DNA of 64,000 bases from Argyresthia goedartella (taxonomy: Eukaryota; Arthropoda; Insecta; Lepidoptera; Argyresthiidae): contig OX463810.1 in the NCBI GenBank assembly GCA_949825045.1, forward strand, positions 40,000,201 to 40,064,200, written 5' to 3'. Position 1 is the stretch's first letter. The number at the start of each line of letters is the position of its first letter. The notes beneath the pieces were generated by a model. It worked only from the letters and a program-made list of their open reading frames with translations, was not told where the DNA came from and made no database searches. Shown here piece by piece: positions 32,650 through 44,960 of the stretch. A program made the translations under genes and the position numbers.

Positions 32650-33288
32650 GGCGTGTCGCGTCGTCGCGTCGATCGTAGCAAAATGCAGTTTTTGAAATTT
32701 TTCGCTCTTGCACAGATTAATAAAGAGTTGCTCTTGTCACTGTGCCGCACGGTCGGATTTTGTTTGACAAGACTACATTAGACTCGCGCGAGGACTGTTG
32801 GTAGTTCGTCATGCCGTAAACAAAAGTGTTTGGTTGTAAACAATCAAAATACGGCTAACAGTGGATAACGCTATGTTTAGTTCAACATATTAGTTTGTTG
32901 TTAATTACATAAGTTTTGTTGAATTGCAGTTTTGTGTGTAAAAATTACAAACTTAATTGAGATAATAGTAACAAGATATTTGTTTAGTGTTTAACAATAA
33001 TAATTGTTTGATAGTTCAGCAAGCCTTTAGTAACGAATAGTCTAAGAATTAGTATCAACTAAGTAAACATGTATTGTTGCAAGTTACCAATCCAATTTGT
33101 TTACTTCATTAAGGTTATACATGACTAAATCTTAGCTATTAAACAACCGAACTGAAAATAACCAAACCAGTTTTGTGCTTCGTAAATAAACCACTTTAAT
33201 TATTTCAAATTAAGTTTATTGACGACTAACTGAAGTATGGTTAAAAAGGCGATAACCGAAAAAGTTTTGTTATTAATTTTTTTCAGTG

Positions 33289-33612
33289 AGGGATAAAAGT
33301 TAGTTGGCTGTCTATAAGGACTCCCAAGTCACGTATTTCCTTTACCTCTTGCAGACGAACACCGTTGATTGTGTAAACTGACTCGACAGGCTTAATTTTC
33401 CGAGTGAATTTTATATGGTAACATTTTTTGGCATTGAGACTCATTCCATTGTCAGTACACCATTGCAACAGTCGGTCTAGGTCACGTTGAACCATGGCGG
33501 TGTCGTTGCTGTTGTTTACCACTCTGTAAAGTTTGAGATCATCGGCAAAGAGAGAGCACTTGCAATTTTCCATATGCGATGTAACATCATAAATATTTAA
33601 GGGGGCTCCCAT
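33289..33612 (-). pseudogene. LINE reverse transcriptase fragment with FADD
   Basis: It contains CSLFADDLKLYR, RDLDRLLQWCTDNGMSLNAK and EIRDLGVLIDSQLTF, the active-site and thumb regions of a LINE reverse transcriptase. It ends abruptly at the CACTG end of the inserted transposon and resumes on the far side at 31087. Confidence 0.8.
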
Positions 33613-33812
33613 ACAACAATTCTTTCAATACCACATACAAACTTATGGATGCACCTGGTTACGTACATGGAGTGTGAAAGTAACCGCACCAATAACTTTG
33701 TAAACAATATTTTGCTGTATGAAATCCAAACTATTCACTCCACACCATCGCTTCCATTGAACGGTGGTACGGAACCCTTCGTGCGCGATTTAGACACGCA
33801 CTTGACCGGTTT
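33597..33812 (+). repeat. Dispersed GGGTTCCGTACC-type repeat, 3' part
   Basis: It resumes with AAGGGGGCTCCCATACAACA and ends GGTACGGAACCCTTCGTGCG, then a diverged GCACTTGACCGGTTTTTTT end. It is the other half of the copy at 30088-30262. Confidence 0.75.
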
Positions 33813-34204
33813 TTTTTCTTCATTGACATATAATGTTTCCAAATATGATTGATTGAAAGGAATGTCTTCATATCATATATTTCTTCGGAATTTGGGAAGT
33901 GTATCCTTAGAGGAATAAAGCTTTAAGATGTGACGTGACAATACCCATCGCCTTAATAAATACACAAACAAATTTTAATTATATCTAACAAACTTCCTAG
34001 AAGCGCAGACAAGACGTAAAATACAACTTTAGCCGAGTTATGAAACTTATTATGTGAAATGTACATTGTTCTCAGATATTTAAGACTGGAATCCAGCTGA
34101 AACTGGTCTAACACTTTCAAATCTGAAACACAATAGCTCTAGTACGAGTACAATATTGCATAATCATTTGAATGCTTGTTTTAGTGTTTGGACTTATCAA
34201 TTAC

Positions 34205-34411
34205 TTGTTCCTGGTCCTGTGTTCGAATCCCGGTAAGGGCAAATATTTGTGTGATGAGCTTGTTTCTTAGTCTTGGATGTTTTCTATGTATTTACATAAG
34301 TATTTATAGTCATCTAGTACCCATAATACAGGCCTTATTAAGCTTACTATGGGTCTAGTTCAATTTTTGTAAGGTTGTCCTCTCATATTTATTATTTATT
34401 ATTATTATTAA
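34205..34411 (+). mobile_element. SINE family B, 5'-truncated
   Basis: It starts at the B box (GTGTTCGAATCCCGG), then CAAATATTTGTGTGATGAGC, the CATCTAGTACCCATAATACA segment and an (ATT)n-type tail. The A-box half of the head is missing or unrecognisable. Confidence 0.7.
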
Positions 34412-35663
34412 ATACCTACTAAAACGTATTACATGAGGTTCCAGTTATTTTGGCTGTTGTACAGGCTGTTTAGAAGACGGATACAAAGTAGTAGTGCCCA
34501 TTTAGAACCATTAAACCAAACTTGTGTTAGCCGCTTTTTAATTGTTTTTGACGGAAAAAACCAGATTTATACTCTTCAATAACTTGACTGGTTCCCAATG
34601 GAACCAGAATTTCACAACTAATGATAATTGCTGTATTAGAAAATTATTGATTTATTTTTCAATGAATTCTAATAAGGTACTCCTATAGCAATCTAACAAA
34701 ACTTGATTGATAGACATTTGTGACGTGAGACTTGGTTTTTACAGACCTTTAAAGTGCAAAAAGTTTCCTCAACTTTTAAGATAGTTTTTTGACTCCATTT
34801 TCGAATTCGATCTTTATTTTTTTCCTTCCTGTGGTGCACATAGAAGATATCAAACAAACAAAAAATGACATCCAACATAATGTCGTAAAGTATCAAGTTT
34901 GCGAGAAATTAAGTTAATATAAATATAGGTTCAACAAAAAAATACTTTTAGCTCTACGTTTACTCGTTTTTAAAACGTTCAAATTACTCAACTCGATTTG
35001 GATGGGATGTTCTAATTTAATAATTTATGAGATAACGTTATAAATGCTATAAAGATAAAGCTTAGCCAAGCATTTTCAAAATTCCATGGCTTTAAAAAAA
35101 AATAGACGAAAAAGCTTTGCTTTTTATCATAGGAAAAAAGATCTGTAAAAACCAAGTTTCAAGTCATTGTCAAACAGTAAGTACCTTATTAGATTTTTTT
35201 TAAAAGGAAAACAATTATTGTTCAATATCGAAGTCTGTAAAATTCTGTGTTTTTTCGCCACAAACAATAAAACATCGACAGTAACGAAACGGTAAGACTT
35301 TGTTTGAGAAGTTTTTGGCTTTAATGGTACAAAATGGTCTGTACTACTTTAGTTTTCTATGTAACACACACTATGTATTTTCGAATTCCAGATTCATGCA
35401 GGCCACAGGACAGATGTTATCGTTCTCACATACCCATGCATTTACAAAGATAACGTCATTGCTGGAGTATAAAACACTTTAAAAACGTCATTGCGGATAT
35501 TGAGACAAATCGTAGTCAATTGCACTTTGCTGATAGTACACATGAAATAAATATAGATTAGAACATACTTACATTAGTAACTTAATTGAAAACATGTCTA
35601 GTTTTATCAGTCTACGTCTTACCAGCTATCTTCTGTCTCATCATACCAATGTCCACCGATTGG

Positions 35664-35729
35664 AGTAACAGTCGTGGCCCCTATCTGTCTACAAATAGTA
35701 ACAGTCGTGGCCCCTATCTGTCTACAAAT
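35664..35729. repeat. Perfect 33-bp tandem duplication
   Basis: Two adjacent identical 33-bp units beginning AGTAACAGTCGTGGCC. No other copies nearby. Confidence 0.9.
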
Positions 35730-36117
35730 AATACCTGTAACAAAATGACACATTCATTAGTTAATCTGCTGATCAATCTACGGGCTCATTCGACTCGGAA
35801 CTAAACTAACCTGGGGTTAATTAATCCTAGATTAACTTCCACGGTGCCACCGCAGGCCAATCACAGTTCTATTCAAATCGTGACCCGTCGAAGTGTATCA
35901 CTTTCATTCACAAAGTGTTATGTAAAAACTTTACTAGCGTTGCGGCAGCTGCTGGTGTTGTTAGTTTTGATAGTCATTTTAAACTATCTTATCTTATCTT
36001 ATATCAACACAAAACAGAATAATATTGTTAATCTGCTAACATCTTATTTTTTTTAAATGTCTTATTATAATGTTCGGCGCGCAATGTTTGCTACTGACGA
36101 TTGACCATAGTTAATTC

Positions 36118-36315
36118 CAACAAAAAAAATGACATACAGACACAGACATTGCTTCAGGCCCCACACTAGGATATACTGTGTCGTGGGAACCAGAAATAGC
36201 AAGGTCACCAACATATAAACATCCAAGACATGCGTTGTTTTTCCTCCCCAACCAGGGTTCGAACCAGGGTCCTCTCGCCTGGGAAGCACAACCTCGACCA
36301 CAACACTATCACGCT
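36118..36315 (-). mobile_element. SINE family A variant
   Basis: Minus-strand copy with a different tRNA-like head: CATAGCGTGATAGTGTTGTG, then GTCGAGGTTGTGCTTCCCAG and GAGAGGACCCTGGTTCGAAC. The body and tail match family A (CTAGTGTGGGGCCTGAAGCA). It is immediately followed by a family B SINE in the same orientation. Confidence 0.78.
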
Positions 36316-36329
36316 ATGCCAACTCCAGA

Positions 36330-36567
36330 TATTATAACAATAATAATACCTTGGACATTATTTACTCACATTGATCTAGCCCCAAACTAGGATTCCCTGT
36401 ATCTTGGTTACTCGACAACGATACACATACTTATATAGATAAACAACCATGACTAGGGTACAAACATCCGTTCTCATCAAACAAAATTTTGCCCCCACCG
36501 GGACTCGAACCCGGGACCCTTGGCTTCGTAGGCAGGGTCACTGCCGACTCGGCCATTCGGGTCGTCA
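36330..36567 (-). mobile_element. SINE family B
   Basis: Full-length minus copy: head GACGACCCGAATGGCCGAGT, B box GGGTTCGAGTCCCGG, the body with CAAACATAGT-type divergence kept low, and the (ATT)n tail at the 36330 end. Confidence 0.82.
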
Positions 36568-37092
36568 TTATGCAGAATATAATCTGGATTTCGTTTTCGA
36601 ATCTCCGTTGCGTTATTGTTTTATTGTACGTTTGTCATTATCATCCATTGTACATTTTTAATTTCTATCAAAACGTTTCTCACCTGTCAATTGTATTCTG
36701 CTAGATTCTTAATTATTCAGGGTACCACATTAATTACATTATAATATTATTATATTCATATTATATTATAATCAATTATACTTATCGGGGATTTGTTTCA
36801 GTGTCATTAAGGCGTAAGGCGCTAGGTGGGCTACGTGGCATGCTTAACTCTGATGTGACAAAAGGCCACATTTGCACGCATGTAGTAATTGAAGGATTGG
36901 GCACCCAAAAGGGCATGCCGTGCAAATATGGCATTTTGTCAGATCCGAGTGATAAATGTCATGTAGGTGAGCACGGCGTCTAAGGCATCGTCGCAGCCGA
37001 AAACACCCGAGCAAAATAAATAAGAGCAAAAAAAGTAAGGTTCTCCGGAAGTAAAATAAGTGTACTTCGTCTAATAATCGAATGCTTTAAAT

Positions 37093-37607
37093 AGTAGTTT
37101 ATGTGACTGCTACATAATGGAGGGCATTAATACTCGAGAATGGGTTTATGAAACGAGTCAAAGGCGAGTTTCATAATAATATCACTCGAGAGCTTTAATG
37201 CCTAATTATGTACAGTTACATACACTATTTTATCTTCATACATATAAGCTCTCTTTGATGTGTTCAGGAACCGCATGTTTGACCGGCATTGTTGCATTGA
37301 TCAATGCTCTGCAGTTGTTTAGTTGTTCTGTAGTACCAACTTCAGAGACAAACTAGGGGCGGCACGCAGGCGGACGTCGGCGTTCGAAATTTGAATATAA
37401 AGATTTGTTAAATTTTTGTACATTGGTCCTCTCACTTGGGAGGCACAACCTCGACCGCAACACTATCACGCTATGGTATCAAGGTCATAATATACAAATT
37501 TTCATATAAGAAATGAGTTTTTACCAAATAATTTTACATTATGGTCTTAACGTGCGGTTTTTAGACGCAGTAAAGAGGGTTTATGATACGTGTGTACATA
37601 AACAACT
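37093..37607 (+). mobile_element. MITE-like element, copy 4, with internal insertion
   Basis: It starts AGTAGTTTATGTGACTGC and ends near GTACATAAACAACTTTA. It is longer than copy 3 because about 52 bp of SINE head (37425-37476, GGTCCTCTCACTTGGGAGGC and on) lies inside it. Confidence 0.75.
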
Positions 37608-37864
37608 TTATTTCATGTCTGCTGAGGAGTTGTAATGAATAAAACAGATATTTTTAAACGTGGTAGGTACTTTGGTTTCGTCACACGTATTTTTTATTTC
37701 AAATTCAAATGCCAGTATCAATCAGGAAATGGGAAACCCATTCTCTCATATCGCACTTCGGAGATCGCACAAGGTCGAGAGGTTGTGTTACATAAAGTAT
37801 CATTGGGTTATTATTATCGACTGTTTGATGGACATCTACCGCTAAATATACACGACTACGGTCA

Positions 37865-38125
37865 ATGTTCAAGATTACTTAAATGATGGGACTGTGTGGC
37901 TCAACATAGACTTTGCTGTTAATAATTTTGTAATTATTTATTCCTGCTTATTAATTATGATGATGACATATTTTGTATTAGTTAAGCATAAGCAATTTTT
38001 AAAAGAGATCTAAAAATCAATCTCTGGGAGTTTCTACGCCCTCCTTCTCTCACAGTGGTCCAATGTAGAGAAGTGGCAAAAAATGACGATAGCTAAGTAT
38101 ATGTAAATATCTACAGTAATAATGA
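37865..38125 (+). repeat. Dispersed repeat, likely LINE 3' end, copy 1
   Basis: About 85-90 percent similar by eye to 53875-54160: GTTCAAGATTACTTAAATGA, GCTGTTAATAATTTTGTAAT, AAAAGAGATCTAAAAATCAA, GTATATGTAAATATCTACAG. The short pentamer tail seen in the other copy is missing here. Confidence 0.68.
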
Positions 38126-40616
38126 CATTGGTAAATTTGTAAATTATATTTAATTGTATAATCATGTTCGTGATATCGCTGTCAGTGGGTATCATAACAT
38201 AGGACATCATAGTGCTAAGACGATATTTTAGGTATCTGTATACAATTTTCTCTAGAAGTAAATTCAAAAAGGCGTGGAATTCCAACTGCTCTTGTCGAGT
38301 TGCCTTAGGATCTATTTTCAAACTCCTTTTTGAAATAGTTTATTTGTGACGCCTCTGGAATCGGTCGCAATGCTAATGAGTATAATACATGTAGCCCATT
38401 AATGTCCCTACCGAGGGGCAGAAGCTTTTCCCCGGATGCGAGTAAGATTGAGCCAAACTTTGGCTCAGTGCGGGATATGAAGGTCTAAGTACTAACCGTT
38501 CTGTCAGGCCATGGTGGCCGATCCTTGGAATGAGGTGTGGCGTGGCTCGTTCTTGTTTTTTTTTTTTGCTAGCTCATGCTGTTTGCGTCCTTGTTTATTT
38601 GCTTGCTTCTGGATGGTCAGGTCTTCCTCTATCACGTTTTCTTCCCGCTTATTCCTTGTATTTTCTGGTACTGCTTTGTACATAGTCGGTCCATAATTTC
38701 TGTCACAAATATTTTGCCGCATAGTAAATAATACCAAGTTTTATTTTATTTAATACTATATATGGTTTGATAGCTCATTAAATACTGATAAATTAGAACG
38801 ATTATTGGATTTAAATGCTTAAAGCCATATTACACAAATGCTAGTTTCTTCAGAGATTTTGCACTTTTTTACCCAATCAAAAATACGGACGTGATTCACT
38901 TTATCTTTTTTCCATGACTCTTAAAACCTTTCAAACTTACGTGAGATTTTAGTCAAAACCCTCCCTGAACCCGTTACCTTCATTTTGAAGCATAAGATAA
39001 CTAAGTCTGGGTAAAACTAATTTTCATATTCACATTTTACGTAGTGTACTTCTTGCCCCAAGATAATTTTTATACGTTTTTCTGAAAACGTAAAAAGTAC
39101 GTAAAGTTCTCTTTGGGAGCAGTTGGAACTGAAAGCTAACAGAAAATCAAATGCTAGTTGTTAAGCATGGTCTAAAATCGAGGTTTCAGAATAAATAAAA
39201 AAACCTTGTTGGTTATCTGGAACACTGTTTTTTTATTAAATTTGTGGTAAGTGGTATTTTTGTCAGTTGCGGCGTGTTTTGGGTTCGCGATTGTCTCAAG
39301 TTATAAGGTTTTTTTGTCATATTGCGATAATCGTACAAAATGTATTGTATCGCAATTTGATTCGTATAAAATAAGCTTTTTAATCATGTATAATACGAAT
39401 AAGAAAAAGTTTATTGCTGAGTTTTATCTATCAAAAACCTTGTGACAGAACTTAAGGACCGACTAAGTATATCTTTGGTTCTCTGCGATAGAACATTCAC
39501 TATTCATTATGTATTTACCCACCATATTTGTATTTATCTTTCGTATAATATTGCACCGTATGTATGACACACGTTATATTTATGCATCACACACACAGTA
39601 TTGACTCACACTGCCTGCTATATGGTTCGGCAGAATATCAGTGTTACAGGTTCCCTGCAGCGTATGCTGAGCCGCACCGCCTCACTGTCACGTTACACGT
39701 CGCATAGAAGTTGTCATGACTCCTACATAGTTTTCTTTATTTTTGTAATTTATCTGATTTTCGTATTGCTGGTTGTTTTTTTTTTTCTGTTTATCTATGT
39801 GTTGTGTAATTTGACTTTTGAATAAACTTTTTTTCTATTCTATTCTTTCTACTACCTATTTGACTAATTAACATTACTGGTTTATTGCTTCCATTTCGGC
39901 TTGATAACGTTGATTATGTAGATCAATTGCTCTTATATGGCTCATGCAATTCGTGTTATTTACGACTTCCTGACAAAGGTATACGTATTTAGTCAAATTA
40001 CATGCAAATACAGGATGCGCAAAATCCCCGTTTATTTTAATTAAGTTCAGCCTGGTATCTGCTCGGTTTTTGGATGGACTAGTTTTTTATCGATCTACAA
40101 TTTTAGTGTTGTTTAGCCTTGGCTTGTTGCAGAAAGTAGCTTTGATGTGTGTGGGTGACTCTGGTCTAAAAACCTAAAGTTAAAAAAATATATAAGGAAA
40201 AAATAAACTTCTTGTTTGTTTTTGTGTTGATATAAGAAACAGGACCACTTTTAAAGTTTTTGTCTAAGTATTATTAACGACTATAAAGTTTAATCTGTCA
40301 TAGTTACAATCAACACAATATTTAAAACCGTGACTCGATTAGGTAATAAAAATGCTGAATATTTATTTATAAACCAATGCGATAATAATCAATCTTTTTT
40401 CCACGCACAAAGGCCTTAAAGTTACCTTGTAGTCATAGTAGGGACTTTCATACAGTTTACGTATTAAATAGATTAGGGTTGACCCGTCTGCAGGCAAGAC
40501 TAAAGATACCGTTATGAGGTTACTGCAGAAAACACACACACGCGCCTTTTCCCATACAGGTTGATAAAGACACAGTTATGACAGAGTTTAGCCAGCTTTT
40601 CAGTGGTCCAAATCAA
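38126..40616. other. No gene recognised
   Basis: AT-rich sequence with several short open frames, none recognisable. Small palindromes occur (for example GAGCCAAACTTTGGCTC near 38451). No repeat family is assigned. Confidence 0.35.
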
Positions 40617-40770
40617 ACCTGACCTCTGTGGCAGCGGTTGTGGCTTTGTCTACCATGCGAGAGGTCCCGGGTTCGATCCCCGGCTGGGGTATAGAAAAAA
40701 AATATCCCCAGGTCTTGCATGACGAATGACGACACTGGGGCCAGAAGCAAACCATCGTAGGATATGTATA
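40617..40770 (+). mobile_element. SINE family A, truncated
   Basis: Head GACCTCTGTGGCAGCGGTTG, B box GGTTCGATCCCCGG, then a diverged body (CACTGGGGCCAGAAGCAAAC). The tail is lost after about 40770. Confidence 0.78.
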
Positions 40771-41487
40771 CTTTCTTATTTACTTTACAGTCACAGAATA
40801 TCTAGAGACACCTACAATTATATATAGAATTGCGTCACTGCGTGAGTGGTATATTTTGCAATAAGCTTGTACTAACATGACACTTATAAAAAGGTAGTGT
40901 TGTGTTATTTTTCAATTTTATAATCACTAGTGGCTACAATATTTTTTTATTTGCCTAAAATAAATAAAAGATTATAAATAAGGAAAAGATGTCGAAAAAC
41001 GAGTATTATGCACTTATTTTACGATTAATACACGATAATGAAATATCACTCAACACTGTGATTAAAATTAGGCGTATCACAAGTAACACATTAAATTCTT
41101 AGATCTACACATTTAATAAGCAGTTCAAAACCAACCTTTAGACTCGGTGCTGTAGTTCAGTTTGGCTTGTTCGGTCTAAAATAAATGGACTTGTTAAGAG
41201 TTTGGATATTCAAATCAAATCACCCAGTACGTTAACCGTTAATCATAAGTTACATCTATTCGCACGAATTCGCCGCGAAAATGCAACAATTTTGATGCAA
41301 CGCGTTGAGTTTAGGTCAATTACTCATTAGTTACGTGTGCATTCTTACTTGTACTTGTATGTACACTCTGCACAAAAGTTAACTAGCCGAGTTTACATAC
41401 AATTTTTGCAAACTGAACATATCAGTATTTTAACCAAGTCCAACTGCACAGCCAAATTGACGAGGATTACACCAAAAAGAAAGAAAG

Positions 41488-41656
41488 AGCCCCACACTAG
41501 GATACCCTGTATCGTGGTAACCAAAAACAGCGACGTCACGCACACAAAAAAAACCAAGAGCTGCGTTTTTATTTTCTTCCTCCCCAGCCGGTATTCGAAC
41601 CCGCGACCTCTGGATTGGGAGGTAGAGCCTCCAACCACATCGACACAGAGGTCGTC
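41488..41656 (-). mobile_element. SINE family A
   Basis: Minus copy with the head at the 41656 end (GACCTCTGTGTCGATGTGGT) and a body with CGTGACGTCGCTGTTTTTGG and AGGGTATCCTAGTGTGGGGC. The usual AAACAT tail is absent; GA-rich sequence adjoins instead. Confidence 0.75.
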
Positions 41657-44359
41657 ACTTACTGTCACTTTTTCCACAACTTTCAGTCAGTTTGAGTTAG
41701 TTAACAAGGGGGCAGGTTTTGCGCATCAGAAAAACGACTGGTGATGCTTGATATAAGCTTAATTTCACACACTGGTACTATGAAGATAGTTTAGTTACCC
41801 TTATAAAGTACTACCGTAGTCCTTATAACGCACAAATTAATGTGTAGTACAAGGTCCAGAATCGGCAATGCTCCAAAATCGCGACGTACGCGCGATTCTA
41901 AAATGAAGAATGCCCGTGATTTCTAATAAGTATTTTAGAGTGTTGACAAGACTACCTAGGCGGTTCTTGGAATGGATTTCCACAACATACAATCTAGTAT
42001 CAATTTCCTCACACGTTGTAGTAACACTGCGGCACTAAAACCGTTTTATTAAGCCAAATTGACCATATAATTTACAATTCCACGTGAAACTGCAGCCCTG
42101 TTCGGAACAACGAAACACACAGTTACGTAACTGTTTCTGTCGGCACTGATATTAGTGCCGGTCGTTTTCCGCGAAAGGCTTCCGCAGCTAAATTGAAGGG
42201 TTGAATAATAGCGACAGAAGTGTTGCAGATACTGCGAGGGGGCTATGTTACACCATAAAATAAATGGCTCAAATTTAACTATTTATTACCACATGGAGTA
42301 AAAAGTTACATTAGAAACATCCCAAATTAATTAAATGTTCACCACAAGTTAACACCCTATTTTAGGGAGGCAAACGCATGTACATTTACTACATGGGTTT
42401 GCCTCGCACCGCTCCACTTCGCTTCGGCTCCAAGTTATGACCTAACAAACCTGACTTCAGTATTTAGACAGAAACTGACCACAGCGGTTCTTTAAAACTA
42501 ATATTGGTGAACATTTGGAAGTCAAAACTTATATTTGTTGCCAAAATAAATTACATCTGGAGGACTGGATACAATCTCGACGCTTTCCTAAAACACAATG
42601 ACAAGATAGCGTCACGCCTTTTCCCATACGGGGGGGCATGGCACAGTTTTGCCCAAGTCTAGCCAGTTATTCAATACTCCATGCAATATACAAGAATTAT
42701 GATATTAGCAATCGAAAACTTCATAACATCTTGATTAAAGGCATATTCGAATATATCCTCAAAAGAAAAGCTGTCTGAAAGAGTATTTCAAAATATTGAT
42801 CAAAATTATTGAATGTTAAAGTTAAATTGTTACAGTTTATGTCAATTTTACTTTTAGTATATACAAAAACTGTCGTCTTTTCAAAATTTTCGGACTATTT
42901 CAGATAATTAATAGATAAGTCACTAATTAAGGGAAGAAGGATATCATGGAACTGTAAAAGGATGTGAAAGCTAATAGGATAAAAAGAAGAAAATAGAGCA
43001 CCTACTCTATAGCAACCATGTAACAGTTCAGTATCTGTGAGCAATATAGAACAGTGAATTAATGTCAGTAAAGTGAAAACACAAAATACTATAATTTAAA
43101 TAATAAATAAGTAAATTTGTGATATTTCCTCATACAACGACGTGTTAAGTATAGCCCAGATATTTCTCAAAGCAAACACAAATTTACTGTTATACGATCA
43201 GTCGATCGATTTCCTGAAACGTGACCCTGCGCACGCGACTGTATCGACGAATATTTCATTGCAATATCTCCTTTGTAATGTTTGCGGTATGGATAGGATT
43301 TCTGAAGTAAGAGTTATACAAAATCAATGATTACAATCAATCCAAGGCTACGTCAATAATCAGTCTTCCAAACCCCACTGCAATAACAAAGCAACATAGC
43401 TTAGATACACTTAATACCAAATTTTGATTGATCGAAAGAAATAAAATTTAATAAAGTGTAAATACCTTACGAGGATATTAAGTGACTCTGTATACCACAT
43501 AACCAGAATACTCCCACGCAACCATCACCAAAGTCCTGGTGGTTAGATTACGCAGTCAAACCACCAGTAGCGTGATTCTGTATCTCAAAACTCTACTACG
43601 ATCTCTTTCAAATTGACTTTTCGCCAATATCTTTAATGCATGTCTTTTTTATTTTTATTTTTATATTATTTTTCTTTTGTTGGCAGGCGATGTAGCGGCT
43701 CGTTTTACTTTAAATTACTCTCATAAAGCTTTGCTAGTCATTTCTTACCAAGGTTCTGGCACAATATCAGCATTGCAAATCATCTCCAATATTTTGCTGA
43801 GCCAGGGCATTTCGCTGGTTGCAATGCATGATTTTGTTTTGTGAAAGATTGATCAATTTAGTCAACAACTTCACACAGCCCTCAAGAATAACTGAAACTA
43901 CTGTAACCTGATTTGATAACGTCTTCTGCGATTGCGAAATTTTGAAGAAGTGTACAGTACATTGTTTAAAGTCTGGTAGACAAATTGTCAACTTAGAAGT
44001 AGATTCAAAATCACAGAAATTAGTCTTTTGTAGGCCGAACATAACAAAAAAAAATTGATCATTTAAAGAAGATTTACAAAATAGCTTACGTACTCAAAAT
44101 AATACTCAAAAAGCCAATGATCAATATAAGAACTTATTCAACAAACGTCCAGATAGCTTTTAAAAATAGCGATAGCATAGTAGGGTTTAGTGAATGGGCA
44201 ACATAAGGAATCCGTAAAACTAGGGATACACTTTATGACAAAAAAAAACATCTACATATATCCGAATTTTTATTCAACATGTAAAATTATATTCAAAAAT
44301 ATTTGGGGCCGTCTGCCATAAAGCTAAGTGAAAACACATTAAAACTAAGATTCTTACAA
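41657..44359. other. No gene recognised
   Basis: Non-coding by eye. A compact hairpin occurs at 42368-42404 (AGGCAAAC.CATGTA arms). Short open frames at 43142-43330 and 43767-44042 have no recognisable content. Confidence 0.35.
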
Positions 44360-44960
44360 CGTCGAATAAAACTAAAACAATTTGGAATATCATAAATAAA
44401 GAAGCAGGTAAAACAAAATCAGGAGACCATAGCTTTTTACTTAAGATTGAAGATAACCTAATAACTTCTAACGATGACATCGCGGCCGCATTTCAACAGT
44501 TCTTTACAAATGTTCCAATTGTTACTACGGCTTCTTTGGACTCGTCTCCGCATCTTGCTGCATCATTTTTAAAAGACAATGTTCCAAAGTGCATCATGAT
44601 TTCTCATTCGCATATATTGAGCCCTACAGCATTATTAAAGCATTTAAGTTGTTAAATAAAAAATAAACCTAGGATCTCTGGGGCATGTCAGTTACAATTA
44701 TCAGCTCAGTGATAGAGGAACTTGCCCCTCATTTAGCTAAAATCTTCAATAAATGTGTTGATGAGAGTACTTTCCCTGACCTCATGAAACACAGCGGCGA
44801 TAGGGATGACCCCACAAGTTTCAGACTAGTCTCGGTTCTACCCGTATTGAGTAAAATATTTGAGAAGATTATATTGGGTCAGTTGCTGGCGCACTTCAAT
44901 GCTCATCAAATTCTCCATGGCTAGTTTGGATTTACAAAAGGGCGGTCGACAACAGATGTT
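44360..44960 (+). pseudogene. LINE reverse transcriptase N-terminal fragment
   Basis: Plus-strand remnant. The first part reads TIWNIINKEAGK and NDDIAAAFQQFFTNV, typical of the linker before the RT. After a frameshift it continues ELAPHLAKIFNKCVDEST, FRLVSVLPVLSKIFEKI and FGFTKGRSTTD. It ends at 44960 before the catalytic motifs. Jockey/CR1 group by motif. Confidence 0.75.

Larger units (their letters stand above)
31088..33288. mobile_element. 2,201-bp DNA transposon with CACTG termini
   Basis: The ends are CACTGAAAAAAA at 31088 and its reverse complement ending at 33288, about 12 bp of terminal inverted repeat. The flanking AG on both sides (31086-31087, 33289-33290) is a 2-bp target duplication, because removing the element plus one AG restores an uninterrupted LINE frame. 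CACTG ends with a short duplication resemble CACTA/EnSpm-like elements, but no transposase is recognised, so the superfamily is open. Subterminal AACAAAAC/GTTTTGTT motifs recur at both sides. Confidence 0.75.
30262..33597 (-). mobile_element. LINE fragment (Jockey/CR1 group), split by a DNA transposon
   Basis: A 5'-truncated LINE on the minus strand with a TTTA-type simple tail at its 3' end (about 30262-30290). The reverse transcriptase C-terminal half lies at 33289-33597 and 30519-31087, separated by a 2.2-kb insertion. It is itself inserted into the dispersed repeat flanking both sides. Confidence 0.75.

Noticed and set aside
31088..33288. hAT element because of the CACTG ends
   Set aside because: hAT elements make 8-bp duplications; here only AG is duplicated, as shown by the interrupted LINE frame.
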